This document shows, piece after piece, positions 34,396 to 58,867 of a stretch of 64,000 nucleotides of DNA. The notes under the pieces were generated by a model. The model was not told where the DNA came from. It saw only the letters and a program-made list of their open reading frames with translations, and made no database searches. This DNA is from Plazaster borealis (lineage: Eukaryota > Echinodermata > Asteroidea > Forcipulatida > Labidiasteridae), in NCBI GenBank assembly GCA_021014325.1, contig CM037476.1, positions 22,418,827 to 22,482,826 on the forward strand, read 5' to 3'. The translations under genes were made by a program, and so were the position numbers. The first letter of the stretch is position 1; each line of letters begins with the position of its first letter.

Positions 34396-34762
34396 TTAAA
34401 GGCACTGAACACGTTTGGTGATTGTCAAAGACCAGTATTCTCACTTGGTGTGTCCCAACATATGCATATAATAACAAGCCTGTGGGCTCAATTGGTCATC
34501 GAAGTTGCAAGAAAATGATGAAAGAAAAAACACCCTTGTTGTACAAATTTGTGTGCTTTCGGATAGGAATAAAAACTTCTTGCAAGAAGTTTTTATTATA
34601 ATAGTGAGAAATTACCTCTTTCTCAAAAACTACGTTACTTTAGAGGGAGTCGCTTCCTACAATGTTTTATACTATCAACAGCTCGCCGTTGCTTGTTACC
34701 ACGTAAGTTGTTATGCTAATATTTGTTTTGAGTCAGTACCAAACGTGTACGATACCTTTAAA
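34396..34762. repeat. TTAA-flanked element, family 1, copy 3
   Basis: It runs from TTTAAAGGCACTGAACACG to CGTGTACGATACCTTTAAA and is close in sequence to the 10396-10770 copy, including AGTTGCAAGAAAATGATGA. Confidence 0.8.
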
Positions 34763-37126
34763 GGCCAAAAGAAACTTTTAAAAAAAACATAAAAACAAAA
34801 AAAAAATACACACTATTGTCGCAGCTATGATCTGGATGCCCTGGATCGTATACCAATTCGTAATTGAGAATGTGAAATAATATTCAATCGGCATCTTTCA
34901 GTATGATCTTTAAGTTACTCCAAATGTAATATTGAGATGAGACCAAAATGTTTCCAACTTTTCGTCGGTATTTTTTCGGCACGGGTACTTTTATCCGAAG
35001 GACCACCATGATTTCTTGTAACAAAGAAACTAAAGGCCATCATTAAACTGTTTTGCCATCATTGCAAGCTCTTTCTATTTCTCTACATGTCTTTCTAAAA
35101 AAGTGTTGATTGAAAAGATCAAATGTAAATATCTTATCTAATCTACCATCATGAATTAGTGAGTCACATTTCCAACGTGGCGGGCCTCAGTTGGCTGTAG
35201 TTTACCCGTATTTATATAAGCCTCGAAAACTCTGTCCCCCTGGTTTGCTGTGGCAACGTTGGCATGAATAAACATTAGCAGGTGCTTTCAAAACCGACAG
35301 TTAAACCGCTGTACGTTCCAACGGTGATAATCGATCCATTGTCGGAGAGGTTTGGCGCGCAACCAAGCAACGAAACAATGGCCTCCCTGTTTTCCTCTCT
35401 GTGTTTCGCGCTTCTCACTGATGAATAGACTTGCTTCCAAGTCTGTGATTGTGACAGCCAATACAGTTGTTGTTATTAATATTATTATTTATTCGGCCTT
35501 TTCACACAAAAACAATAACAATACATATACATGTAATTGCAAATAAAATTTTAGTTATAGGAAAAAAATGAAAATAAACATGTTGAACAGAACTGTAGGC
35601 ATACAGGCTAAATAGCAACTAAAGCACTGGTCCTGAATGAAGATGACTGACAGCAAGGTTAGGATACACCAACTTCTACGAACATGTGAAGAATAGATGA
35701 GAGATGAGGGTAGATTGGGTAAGGACAGGAAAGGGGTGGGAGAGGGAACAGCAGGGAATTAGGAGACAACCCATTACAGTTGTGCCTGAAATAGCACCAC
35801 CTTATGGATTAACCCTGACATCATCGCGAGTTTAGAGCATAGTCACAAACATAGCACATTGGAAGTAAGATTTGAAACTTTGCATGGTGGGGTTTCCAAC
35901 TTTTTTCCCAGAACGTACAATCTGCATTCTTACATGGTGTGAATGTGTATATGTAGAGGCCGCCTACATGTGCATTGTACATTAACCCCACCGCCTTGAC
36001 CTGTTTGCTTTTCGAGTGCTCTGGCTATGTGTATCAGTTGACATGGGGATTGCATTCCATGTCGACACGTCACAACTATTCCAAAAACTCCTTTGCTTAA
36101 AGGAACTTTCCTGTGGCAAAAAATATAAACAAGTATCCCGTGCAAGACGCGTGATCGAGATTTTCACCCAAATGACTAATCTCGTAATCTCTACCATCAA
36201 TGTTTAGAATATGTTTACTAGGCCCATAAATTTGTCACGACAATAAAGTGATGATTTGGTATGTAAAATGCTCTATGGTAAAATAAATAGCTTCTCATGT
36301 AGGGTTGTAGTTATAACATTATATGGAATAGTTGAGCAATATAATAACGGGTCAGCCTTTTTATAGCTCCATGGTTAGCCATTGATCAAGGTACGCAAGT
36401 CGCACCCTACCGGAAGGGTCGCACTTTGCCCCGCTGTTCCCCCAAACTCCCAGTGAGCACACCCCCATGTACGCTCACGTGAATCCCTACTATAGTATCA
36501 CCGCCGGGCAAAGGGATCGCGCAATTAGACAGCCGTGAGCAAGGGTGCCTAGGGGTGGGTTTGGGTTTACATGATCTTTCCTTCCTCCATGATTATACCA
36601 AGGAGGTAGTGATTATACACTGTCAATGACATTTTATGAATATGATTATTTGGGTATGGATGGATGAAGACTTTTGGCTATAATTAACTGCCCACTGTAG
36701 TTCAAATGTGACACCATAAATGGAGGACCACAATGGAAATAAGCTTGTCTAGCTTTTTTGTGTTATCCTCGACAATTCCTCAGTCTATGCTCAGATTCAA
36801 ATGTCTTTTCCCTACTTGTATTTTTTCTCTGTTTTTGTCCACTTGTTGTATTTTAAAGAATTCTGTGGAGATTGTCTAATAAACAAACAAACAAACAATA
36901 CATTTATTATTTATATCTCAAAACCTAACACATTACACTTAATACAGGTTGTTGTTGTTTTTTCGAAATCCCCTTTAACATCGATGCCCTATACCCTTTC
37001 CGCCCCCCCCCCCCCCGGGGGCGGTCGTTAAATCCAACGGTATGTCCCTGATTCACATGTAAATGAGTACTAAACATCTTGTTTGCCCGCACAACAATGG
37101 GCTGGTCCCCGCCGCGACAATTGAAT

Positions 37127-38443
37127 TCGGTCCGACGTCAACTCGGTCAACTCGTTCCCGCGTCATCTTGGTCCTAAGTCAACTCGGTCCCAAGTCGACT
37201 CAGGTTGAATTGAACCAGTGGTGGGCGCCTGGATAAATATAAATGGACAATCATCGACGGTTTTCCTTCACCTATGTTTTTTTTAAGGGGAATTTTCTTT
37301 CAAATCAAATTATGAGTGAAAAAAAGAAAATAAGTAATACAAAAACTGTAATGAAAACTAAAGAATACTTCTGTAATTTAAGTTACCTCAAAAGCTCAAT
37401 CAAATAAAATACAATTCACTAGGACAAATAAAAACTGTTTAGACATATGTACACAAATTGTTCAGGGAAACCAAAGAATGATTGAAAAACAATGATCAAG
37501 TCAACAGTCATAGTAAAGTGTCAATAACCAGGGGCGGATCCAGAATTTTCCAAACGGGGGGGAGCCGTGAATTTTGCCAAGCAGCAAACAAAGGCAAGTT
37601 GTGGTACCTGCGAGCGCGTAGCGCGAAGCCGCAGCGGTGTGGGGTGCGGGCCCACTTAAGGGCCCCGGAAAAATTTGGATTCTAGATGCTCTGTGGTGCG
37701 ATCTCAGGCAATATCTGACCACTTAACAACATTTTTTAGCAACATCATAAACATTTTTTTTTCTAGTTAGGTTTCATTGAATCGGTCATCCTGGGTTATA
37801 AAATCAAACTGCAGACTGCAATACTATTCGGGGACGAAAAAAAAGTGTTGGGGAAACAAACTGCTCCTCCTAATTTTAATAGTTTACTAATGTTGTGCAT
37901 TGTGCGATTGCAACAAAATGTAATACATTTGCACGGGTCGCGCACGCACACAGATTTACTGTGTAGAAAGGGATCATGTACCGTTGTACCATACATGAAT
38001 AGGTTTAGTGTTCAGTATTTTTGTGTTCAGTGTGAGAAACTCGCTGTCCATACACACAGATTCACGTGTAAATAATCCCCATGAGACAATGTCCGTCAGT
38101 GAAATAATAGTGGTCCACAAATGAAACAAAGTGTACGAGGTACGGGTTATTAGTAGCTTTTTTTGAAAAATATACCAGGGGTGTGTAATTTATTTTGTGT
38201 CCCCACCATTTCCCCCTCCCCTTCTCTCTTTTTTCTTTTTTTTCTCTTTTTTTTTTTTTTTTTAATGGAAAAGGGGGGGCGTGCGCCCCCACGCCCCCTC
38301 GGATCCGCGCCTGATAACTTGAACAGCCATAATTATTTCTCATGTAATATATTATTTGTGTCCGAGTTGACTTGGGACCGAGTTACCATGGGACCCTAGT
38401 CATATGTAATTGGAACCGAGTTGACTTGGGACCGAGCTGATCA
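37127..38443. repeat. Element with ends made of GACTTGGGACCGAGTT repeats
   Basis: The left end (about 37127-37206) holds degenerate AAGTCAACTCGGTCCC units; the right end (38361-38443) holds the reverse complement, TTGACTTGGGACCGAG, in two clear copies plus degenerate ones. A second element (37529-38313) is nested inside. Confidence 0.6.
37529..38313. mobile_element. Nested non-autonomous element, CAGGGGCGGATCC ends
   Basis: CAGGGGCGGATCC at the left and GGATCCGCGCCTG at the right are near-perfect inverted ends. ATAAC directly flanks both sides (37524-37528 and 38314-38318), which looks like a 5-bp target duplication. Related ends lie inside the arms of 5923-6866. There is no transposase ORF. 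Confidence 0.6.
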
Positions 38444-38486
38444 GTAACCGCATTCTAGGGATGTCGCCATCAACAAGGTACGTCCG

Positions 38487-38560
38487 GTTACCAGTTATTA
38501 TGGTTCGACCAATCAACGCTTGTTTCAACAGGTTGCCAGGGGTCCCGGTGGCTATATAAA
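38487..38560 (+). promoter_or_regulatory. Promoter of gene E: CCAAT and TATA
   Basis: CCAAT at 38509-38513 (CGACCAATCAACG) and TATATAAA at 38553-38560 lie in a block conserved in F, G and relic H: GTTACCAG, then CCAAT, then GTTGCCAGGGGTCCC. The two GTTRCC motifs resemble half-sites of the RFX X-box, but the second half-sites are poor. Transcription should start near 38584. Confidence 0.75.
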
Positions 38561-38696
38561 GTCGCCGCGTTAGAACGCGCCATTAATATTCTTACTCGAT
38601 CCGCCATCGAAAGGACTGTTGTAAGAACTCCGTTGAATTTGTCGACTAGATAATTTTGATTCTTTCATTTTAACGACATCCATTTCAACTGCAAAC

Positions 38697-42669
<3,973 letters not shown>

Positions 42670-42860
42670 ACACATTCCACAATTCACACAAAACTTTGCA
42701 GAACTTCAACCAAAAGAAACTGAACTTTTCTTTGCCAAACATGAATACATTTTTGATCTGTAAGCAAATTCAGCCTTTTCTTGCATTTGCCAAACATGAA
42801 TACATTTTTGATCTGTAAGCAAATTCAGCCTCGGCAAATGAATGGTTGGAACAAACCTTA

Positions 42861-42866
42861 AATAAA
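42861..42866 (+). terminator. Poly(A) signal AATAAA of gene E
   Basis: AATAAA occurs in CTTAAATAAACTGAC, about 190 nt after the stop. Upstream, the 3'UTR contains a 49-bp near-exact duplication (GCCAAACATGAATACATTTT twice) absent from F and G. Confidence 0.75.
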
Positions 42867-44117
42867 CTGACAGGCCCTCCTGTTTGAAAAAAAACCAGTT
42901 AGGCGAAGTAAAAACATAAAAGTTTAGCGTCCCCGCCCACTTCATTTTTGGGGGGCCGCATGGATTTAAAAACCATAAAATGTCAACTTATGCATCAGAA
43001 AATAAAGTCGGAACTTGGCCTGTGCCGGCTACACGAATAAAAACAGATCCTTGAGTTACACATTACATTTATTCTTGTGAAAGTGAGCTGCAGCAGGGTT
43101 TTTAATACTAAATAAACTATATTTAATATAACCACTGAAAACATGTTCAATGTATTGTCTTAACATGTTTCTTTCATTGTTGTGCGTTGAAAAAGTTGAA
43201 AGTTGTTCGAAATTTTTAAAAGGATGGCTGGCATCTTGAAAACAAAAAGCCCCTTCTCCCTCTTTTCAGGAACGCGGACGCTAAACATGTTTTTACTCAG
43301 CCTAACCCAAGTACAGAAATTAGAAACACGATTGTGTTTTCTCAACTATTGTGAGAGATTATAAAACTTCTTCTTATAATTTGTATGTAAGCCTGAAATC
43401 TTGCTGTAAAAGAAACTGTTTTATAATTACTGCTCTAAGAAAGACCAGTGTTATGTCATTAAAAAATGAATAATAAAAAGATTTATCACAGACATAAAAA
43501 AAGTCAATTTGTACTTGTGTATTTTTATTATAAACTAGAGTATTGATTCATGTAGTTTCAAAAGGGTCAATAATTATGATGCTTGCATTAGCCCGATTGG
43601 TACTTAGTTAAACTTTTTAAAGCTATGAATGGTGGCAATTGCAAAACTAAGTACATATCATGTTAATTTGAAATCAAATGAGTCGTTTCAAGAAATGCAG
43701 TTAAATTATTATTACCGTTTGTTCTTCAGGAATGACATTATTCCTACTTGAGTCTGATTTCCGTTTTTTATGGGTTTGGTTTTTTGTTTGGGTTGTTTTT
43801 TTGTTTTGTTTTTTGGGGTGGGGGGTTGAACCAGAAAAAATGGTGATTAAATAGCCTGAAAAGTCTTCTAAAGCTTTTGCTTCAGAAGGACTATGTACAT
43901 GTAGGTCAGCCCTTATACTCGATGAAATGTTCCAATTTTTTCCAAAAAAACAAATGCCTGGTTCTTAACACAAATGTTAAACCACAATCTGTGGTTCTTT
44001 TGCCTTGGCAGCTACATTACATTAGTACATTTTTGGGGGAAAGGGCCGATTGCTCCCTGTGGAATTAAGAGATTAGGAAGGTTTTTTTCTCGGGGTTAAA
44101 ATTACAAAGGACTGAAG

Positions 44118-44372
44118 AATGGTACGTTACCTTGGGTTGGGCGCTTTTGGCTGTAACAAGGCTTTTGTTGTGAAAGTAATAATGAGTAAAAAGTAATAAT
44201 GATTCACACAAACATCCCGTGAAATTGTGTGGTTTTCTTTTTACTTACGGTCCGCCATTTTGTCCAGTCAAAAATTGTGTGAATCATTATATTCTACCAT
44301 AATACTCATTTCATAACAAACTCTGTTACAGCCCAAAGCGCCCAATCCAAGGGAACGTGTCCGTTTAAAAAC
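44118..44372. repeat. TTAA family 2 element behind gene E
   Basis: The inverted ends are TACGTTACCTTGGGTTGGGC and GCCCAATCCAAGGGAACGTG. It sits at the same place in the 3' flank as in F and D. Confidence 0.7.
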
Positions 44373-44669
44373 AGCAACAATTTGAAAAATGGGCAATGGG
44401 GAATTTAGTGTTACGGAATACGAACCTCTCAGCAACACCCCCACCCCTTCTTCAACTTCTGGTTGAGTTCTAAGTACTAAGATTAACACATTCACAATGG
44501 CTAATAATCTTTACGCGTTTCTTATTTTATTTTGGGGGGATATGAGCAAAAGATAATTTAATTGTATTTTCAGCACTGAGGTTTTCTTGACTAATTAAAG
44601 GGGGACTGCCATCATGATTACAGCAGGCCAGTGGATGTACATATACGTACATGTACATGGAATTATGAA

Positions 44670-44795
44670 CGAATAGATCCATTCACATGTTGACGTCATG
44701 TTGCTCATTGGCCCATCCCGCGCGTTTGTTGCCAGTGAGTTTATCTTTTACCTCAAGATGGCGGCATAATGACGTCAATGTAAATGTCCAATGAC
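44670..44795. repeat. Second copy of the CRE-bearing element
   Basis: It contains TGACGTCATGTTGCTCATTGG, CAAGATGGCGGC and TGACGTCAATG in the same order as 31936-32110. The outer ends are diverged. Confidence 0.6.
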
Positions 44796-45790
44796 AATAT
44801 TAATGGAGATAATCAATGACAAGGTCCAAGGTATATTAATTTGAACTATTAAATATTGGCGCCGTGGCTGCGGCGCCATTTGAGATGTGACAGCCATCGG
44901 TGAGGGCGCACTTGTAGTAACTTGTTCAGAGCTGTGAACTTGTTCAGGGTGCACCCCACAAGGAGAAAACAGAGCGTCGAGCTCATAAATTTTTTGTAGG
45001 CCCGTTCTATATAGACAGATTTGAGAGTCCCAAAAAGGGGTTTCAGTGTAAAAATGTTGCCCAATTGTGACCTCGGGGTTGTTGACTCCCAACTGGATGC
45101 ATTTTGGATGACATAGGCCCTAAAGAAAATGGTCCTATTTGCTCAGAGGTGTAGGGACATTTTTCAAGATTGATGCTCGGACGTTTGGAAAATTACACTG
45201 GTGTCGGGGTGTTATTTGGTGGGGTGAATAACTCGACGGGCCCAGGGACTCCCCGTATCAAATTGTGCAGAAAATAAAAGTTCAAGAGTCAATTAATAAC
45301 TTCCCCTTTACTGTAAAATGCTGTGAGACTTCTAAGTATTGTTCGTGTATTTTTTAATATTTAGCATTTTGCACTGTATGCTATATAATGGGATTTGATT
45401 AGGGGGGTGCACCCTTCAGAGAGTTGCGACAGCTTGCGATTTATAGAAGCCATTTTGTGTAAAAAAAGCCGTATCAGCGAATAAAGGGTGCCAGACTATT
45501 GTGTTGTGCTGCATTTGGAGCATGGCATCCAGCAACGTGAACGAAGAAAACTGATCCCTTTATTTCACAACTCTCTCACAACTTATTTGGTGTTCAGAGT
45601 TTCTGCTGCGATCCAGCACTGAGACTATAGGGTAACATTTTAGGGGGAGGGGGGGCTCAAGGGGTGGGGTTCATGAAGCGGAGGCTCTAATCCGTGCAAA
45701 GAGCGAATAGTTACACACCCCTATGGCTAGGGCTACACAATACCACACTACCTGCATGTCGGGGCCGGGTTCATACATGTAGTGTACAGG

Positions 45791-45814
45791 TGTACATGTA
45801 GGCCTACATGTACA
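45791..45814. repeat. Perfect 24-bp palindrome
   Basis: TGTACATGTAGG is followed directly by its reverse complement CCTACATGTACA, with no spacer. The surrounding sequence is also rich in TACATG. Confidence 0.9.
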
Positions 45815-46213
45815 TGGTTTACGCCATGGTTACGTAACAACAGGGAGGGTACATCGATCATAACCGTTTTATAATGGTACACAGACGTTTAGCCAACCTT
45901 GAATCTCCATACGTGACGATTTCTTCCTTTGGTCTGTGTTATGTGGTTCTTTTGTGAACATAATGATGTAACAGGTTTTATGGTAACATGGTCTATAGCA
46001 TGATGCATTATTTACCATGAGTTTGATTTTTTAGCGGCTCCTAATCCTAACCTATAGCGTTAAACCCCGCCGTGGTGGATTTCCTATAAGTTGCAAAGTT
46101 TCTTCACCTCCATGGTATGATGAGGGACAATAAATGGGACCGAAGGCAAGGAATAGATTTGCGCATTATACGTGATTAGTGAAAGCAGGGCCTATTTACA
46201 TGTTGGACAGCAT

Positions 46214-47093
46214 GCAGTAGCGTAACTAAGGGGACTTACGGGGGGGCGTGCACGTGCCCCCCCCCCCATTGATGTCCGTGCCCCCCCCCCCCATTTGAAA
46301 TCTGGACGATTTTTGTGATTGGAAATTTCCAGAGTAAAATGAGACAATTTCGATGTTTTTAAAACTATTTTTCCATTTACATGTACATGCAGAAAATATA
46401 TATTTTGTTACACTCACGCCAGATTGTCTTATACAAATAGTAAGTTACGGCCATAAAAAGAGGCTTGTTCAGACCCGTAACCAGGAATAAAAAAATAAAA
46501 CAATTGGGGGGGGGGCGGGGCGGGGCGAATATTAAAGAAAACTTGTACGGCGCCCGGCGCGTTAGCGCCGCCCGTCACGTAGCAGGTAGGGGGGAGTGGA
46601 AGGAGGATGTGCCCCCCTCAGTAGTTCGAAAATCTGAAGAAAGAAAAATGTCCTGTTCAAGCGATTTGGTGTATACCTTTTTGCGCTATGTATCTGAACA
46701 ACTCAATTAGAGCTTTTTTTTCAATATTATTTCTGCCTAATATTTAATGCTCGGACGGAGTATGCCACACATTGCGTACTCTACATCTTTGTATAATATT
46801 TATGTTATAAAACTGAAGAAAAAAATTGCTTAGTGTGTTATTTTTTTGCTCAGTGATGCAGACTTTTTAAATTATTATTTATTTTGTGGTCTTTTTAATT
46901 TTTTATTTTTTATAGTTTATTTGTTTATTTTATGATGAGTTTGGTAATGGGGGGGGGGGGGGAGTCCCACGATTACGGGCATGGGTTTGTTTTAAAGAAA
47001 AAGGCAAACGGAAACTTGTCCAGAAGTGCCCCCCCCCCCAGAAAAAGTGGCGCACCCCCTTGTGTCCCCCTGGAATTTTATCCTACGCCACTG
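46214..47093. mobile_element. Possible hAT-like non-autonomous element
   Basis: The ends CAGTAGCGTA and TACGCCACTG are inverted repeats with one mismatch, about 880 bp apart. Flanking octamers ACAGCATG and ACAGACGG agree at five of eight positions, a possible decayed target duplication. The inside is rich in C and G homopolymers. There is no transposase. Confidence 0.5.
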
Positions 47094-47474
47094 ACAGACG
47101 GTCAAATGGGACCGAAAAAGATAATGCGCCAAATGAATGGTTCGATACAATCATGGAGTAAACAACAGCCCGCACTCATAGTCGTTGACGACCTCTCATT
47201 CGACTCTCGCGCGACGTGTACAGTTCAAAGATCCGCATTGTGCAAACGGAAAATTCTCGGTAATATTTGCACACATTTTATAACAACCTATAACACCTTT
47301 ACAAATGTAAATGCTCTTAAAATATATACTGTTATGTTTTCAGTGCTTTTAAAGAAAGCATGTTAACGGTATAGATGTTTTCTTTTTCTATTTTAATGGT
47401 CATCACCTCTTTTTAAAATGGAGTGTACCCAAACCACGATTCTAGTATTTATCCACGTCACCATCAACAAGGAC

Positions 47475-47553
47475 CGGTTACCAGGTATTAATATGGCTTG
47501 GCCAATCAACGGTTGTTGCAACGGGTTACCAGGGGTCCCGGTTTGTATAAAAG
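47475..47553 (+). promoter_or_regulatory. Promoter of gene F: CCAAT and TATA
   Basis: GTTACCAGG near 47477, CCAAT at 47512-47516 and TATAAAAG at 47546-47553 lie in the block shared with E, G and H. The CCAAT-TATA distance is a few bases shorter than in E. Confidence 0.75.
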
Positions 47554-47689
47554 CGCCGTGTTTGAAACGCACCGTTATGTTTCTTACTTGATCCACCATT
47601 AAAAGGGTCGCTGCAAGAACTCCGTCGAATTTTTTCGATTAGATAATTTTGATTCTTTCATTTTAACGACATCCAAATCAACTGCAAAC

Positions 47690-51670
<3,981 letters not shown>

Positions 51671-51943
51671 ACACATTCCACACAAAACTTTGCAGAACTT
51701 CAACCCAAAGACACTGAACTTTACTTGCGATTGCCAAACAAGAATACATTTTTGATCTGTAAACTCATTCAGCCCGGCAAACAAAAACTGACCAGCCCTC
51801 CTGTTTGACGAACAGTTATTGTTTTAACCCAAGTACAGAAATTAGAAACACGATTGTGATTTCTCAACTATCGAGAGAGATTATAAAACTTGTTCTTATA
51901 ATTTTGATGTAAGCCTGAAATCCTGCTGTTAAAGAAAGAAACA

Positions 51944-52049
51944 GAACTAAAAATAAATAAAGAGTGAACTTGCGAGTGCAACTTTGTGTAAAATCTCTTT
52001 TGTGGGAGTACATGGATGTACCCGCAAGTTCACTTTTTATTTATAGTTC
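51944..52049. repeat. 106-bp inverted-repeat element in the 3' region of F, with AATAAA
   Basis: GAACTAAAAATAAATAAAG and GTGAACTTGCG at the left are mirrored by CGCAAGTTCAC and TTTTTATTTATAGTTC at the right. The left arm contains AATAAA at 51952-51957 and 51956-51961, about 285 nt after the F stop. A related fragment is near 6510-6560. Confidence 0.75.
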
Positions 52050-54060
52050 TTATTTTTCCACAACATGCAAAGCTTCAAACAACACTTTGTTCGAAGAAAG
52101 AAATTTGTTTTATCATTTAGAAATGAATAATAAAAAGATATCATCACAGACATAAAAAATAAATTGTTTTTGTGTATTTTTATTGTATACTGGAGTATAG
52201 ATTGATGTAATTTCAAAAGGGTCAAACATAATGCTTGCAGCAGCCCAATTTGTAATAATTTCAATTTCTTTTTTAAAAGCTATTTTGGTGGCAATTGCAG
52301 AACTAGGTACATATCATTAATTTGAAATCAAATGAGTCGTTTCAAGAAATGCTGCCTGATTATTATTACCGTTTGTTTTTCAGGATTGTTATTATTATAT
52401 ATATTTTTTTGGGGGGGAACCAGATAAAATTGTGATTAAAAAGCCTGGAAAGTCTTCTACAGCTTTTGCTTAAGAAGTACTTTACATGTAGGTCATCCCT
52501 TGTACTCTATAAAATGTTCCAAATTTTTTCAAAAGAACAGATATGAAGTCTGGTTCTTATTACACAAATGTAAACCCATAATTTGTGGTTCTATTTGCCT
52601 TGCCAGCTAGATTAGAACATTTTGGGGGGAAAGGGCTGATTGCTGCCTGTGGAATTAAGAGATTAGGAAGGTTTTTTTCTTGGGGTTAAATGTATAAAGG
52701 ACTTAAAGGGTACGTTGCCTTGGGTTGGGCGCTTTTGGCTGTTAAAGGGCGTTTGTTATGAAAGTGATTATGGTTGAAAATATGTTTTCAAAGTAGAATG
52801 TAATGATTCACACAAACGTCTTTCGAAATTGTGTGGTTTTCTTTTTTATACTACGTGAACTAACACGGTCCGCCATATTGTGGAGTCAAAAATTGTGTGA
52901 ATCATTATTATTCTACTTGTAAAACTTCTTTCCAACCATAATATCCATTTCGTAACAAACGCTGTTATAGCCCAAAGCGCCCAATCCAAGGCAACGTCCA
53001 TTTAAAAACAGCACAAAATAATTTGAAAATAGGCAGTGGGGGCTTATTTAGTGATACCATGGAGGTAGAATTGATACAAACCTCTCAGCAACACCCTACC
53101 CCCCCCCCCCTTAGACCTGCAACTTCTGGTTGAGTTCTGAGTAACAAGATTAACACATTTACAATGGCTAATAATATTTACGCATTAATTATTTTATATG
53201 GGGGGATATGTGTAAAAGATAATTTAATTGTATTTTCAGCACTGAGGTTTTCTTGACTAATTAAAGGGGGACTGTCGTCATGGTTACAAATTGTGCCTGC
53301 AGGCTAGGCGCTGGGGTTCTTTTGTTAACATGTGATGTCACAGGTTCCATGGTTACATGGTCTATAGCATGATGAATGGTGGGGGGGGGGGTTACCAAGG
53401 CGCCACCTACGTTGAAAATAATCTCATTCGACTCTCTCTCCTCTGGCGAGCGACGTGGACTCGAAGCTCCGCATTGTGCAAACGGAAATTAATGTTCGTT
53501 AATATTTTTACGCATTATTATATAAACGTAGCCACCTTTACAATTGTAAATGCTCTTAAAATAATCTGCTGTTGTTTTCATTTTCAGTACTGTTAAAGAG
53601 AGCTTTTTAACGGTAGAAATTGTTTTCTTTTTCTATTTTCTATTAATGGTCACCCCCTTTTTGTAAATGGAGTGTACCTAAACCGCGATTGCAAATAGTG
53701 ATTGCGCAACACCCCCTTCTGACCCCCCCCCCCCAGACCAATTGCACAACGCGCAGCGTACTCACATGCGCCTATCCTGGGTGTCATTTTGGGTGTCAAA
53801 ATCCTATACAAACATGCACAAAAGAGAGTTTTGACACCCAAAATGACGCGCATTGTTCGTCGGATGCGCGTTCCGGGTCTATAGAAATCAACAGACCCCC
53901 CTTGCATAACGCGAAACGCTAAAGATACGCTGAGGTCACGCGCACGTTTTTACGCACAGCTAGAGAACAGCTAGCTATGGTCCAATGATCTGCCTCCTTT
54001 TTGAGAGTGTGACGTCATATGCAATGGGTCTCTCTATGCGCACGATTCTAGTATTTAACG
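52050..54060. other. F-G intergenic region
   Basis: Positions 52070-52700 are the 3' flank shared with E, G and H, including the distal AATAATAAAAAGAT signal near 52127. A family 2 TTAA element follows (52704-53014). A C-rich tract is at 53098-53110. Near 53780-53850, GGGTGTCATTTTGGGTGTCAAAA and TTTTGACACCCAAAATGACG form an inverted repeat. No gene is seen. Confidence 0.6.
52704..53014. repeat. TTAA family 2 element behind gene F
   Basis: It runs from TTAAAGGGTACGTTGCCTTG to CAAGGCAACGTCCATTTAA, with the inner GTGTGAATCATTATT and CGGTCCGCCATATTG segments of the family. Confidence 0.75.
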
Positions 54061-54079
54061 CGTCACCATCAACAAGGTC

Positions 54080-54158
54080 CGGTTACCAGGCATTATTATG
54101 GCTCGACCAATCAACGGTTGTTGTAACAGGTTGCCAGGGGTCCCAGTTTCTATAAATA
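54080..54158 (+). promoter_or_regulatory. Promoter of gene G: CCAAT and TATA
   Basis: GGTTACCAGG near 54081, CCAAT at 54107-54111, GTTGCCAGGGGTCCC near 54130 and TATAAATA at 54151-54158 match the blocks in E and F. Confidence 0.75.
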
Positions 54159-54294
54159 CGCCGTGTTTGAAACGCACGGTTATAATTCTTACTTGATCCG
54201 CCATCGCAAGGAATCGTGTAGGAACTCCGTCGAATTTTGTCGACTAGATAATTTTGATTTTTTCCATTTTAACGACACCAAATCAACTGCAAAC

Positions 54295-58305
<4,011 letters not shown>

Positions 58306-58441
58306 ACACATTCCACACCAAACATTGCAGAACTTCAACCAAAAGACACTGAACTTTACTTGCATTTTTGCCAAACAAGAATACATTTTTGATCTGTAAA
58401 CTCATTCAGCCTCGATAAACACATGGTTCGAACAAACCTTA

Positions 58442-58447
58442 AATAAA
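58442..58447 (+). terminator. Poly(A) signal AATAAA of gene G
   Basis: AATAAA in CTTAAATAAACTGACTG, about 137 nt after the stop. A distal AATAATAAAAAGAT follows near 59041. Confidence 0.75.
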
Positions 58448-58492
58448 CTGACTGTCCCTCCTGTTCTACAAACAGTATTTTCTTAAAGGCAC

Positions 58493-58867
58493 TCGACACG
58501 TTTGGTTATTACTCAAAATATATATTAGCATAAAAATTTACTTGGTAAACAAGCAACGGAGAGCTGTTGATAGTATAAAACATTGTGAGAAACGACTCAC
58601 TCTGGTGTATTTTGAGAAAGAGGTAATTTCTCACTAAAATATTTGAATCTGAAAAAGACTTAAGGCCTGAAGCCTTTTTCAGGTATCTGAAACCACACAA
58701 ATTTGTGCAACAAGGGTGTTTTTTCTATTATTTTCTTGCAACTTCGATAACCAATTAAGCCCAAATTTTCACAGGTTTGTTGTTTTATGTATATGTTGGG
58801 ATACACCAAGTGAGAATACTGGATTACAGATCTTTGACAATTACCAAACGTGTCCAGTGCCTTTTAA
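58493..58867. repeat. TTAA-flanked element, family 1, behind gene G
   Basis: It is bounded by TTAAAGGCACTCGACACG and CGTGTCCAGTGCCTTTTAA. The matching place in F reads GTTTTAACCCAAG with no insert and a single TTAA. The same element sits at the same position in relic H (60516-60912). Confidence 0.85.

Larger units (their letters stand above)
33690..38460. other. Divergent D-E intergenic region
   Basis: Five kilobases separate the two divergent promoters and no gene is seen. It holds a family 1 TTAA element (34396-34762), a simple (AAAC)n run near 36885, a C/G tract near 37000-37020 and the nested element at 37127-38443. The remainder, 34800-36880, shows no recognised feature apart from short AT-rich stretches. 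Confidence 0.55.
42867..47470. other. E-F intergenic region
   Basis: Positions 43440-44110 are the conserved 3' flank shared with D, F, G and H. After that come a family 2 TTAA element, a second CRE-bearing element (44670-44795), a repeat at 45400-45620 related to intron 2 of gene B (13790-14060), a 24-bp palindrome, and a hAT-like element. No gene is seen. Confidence 0.6.
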
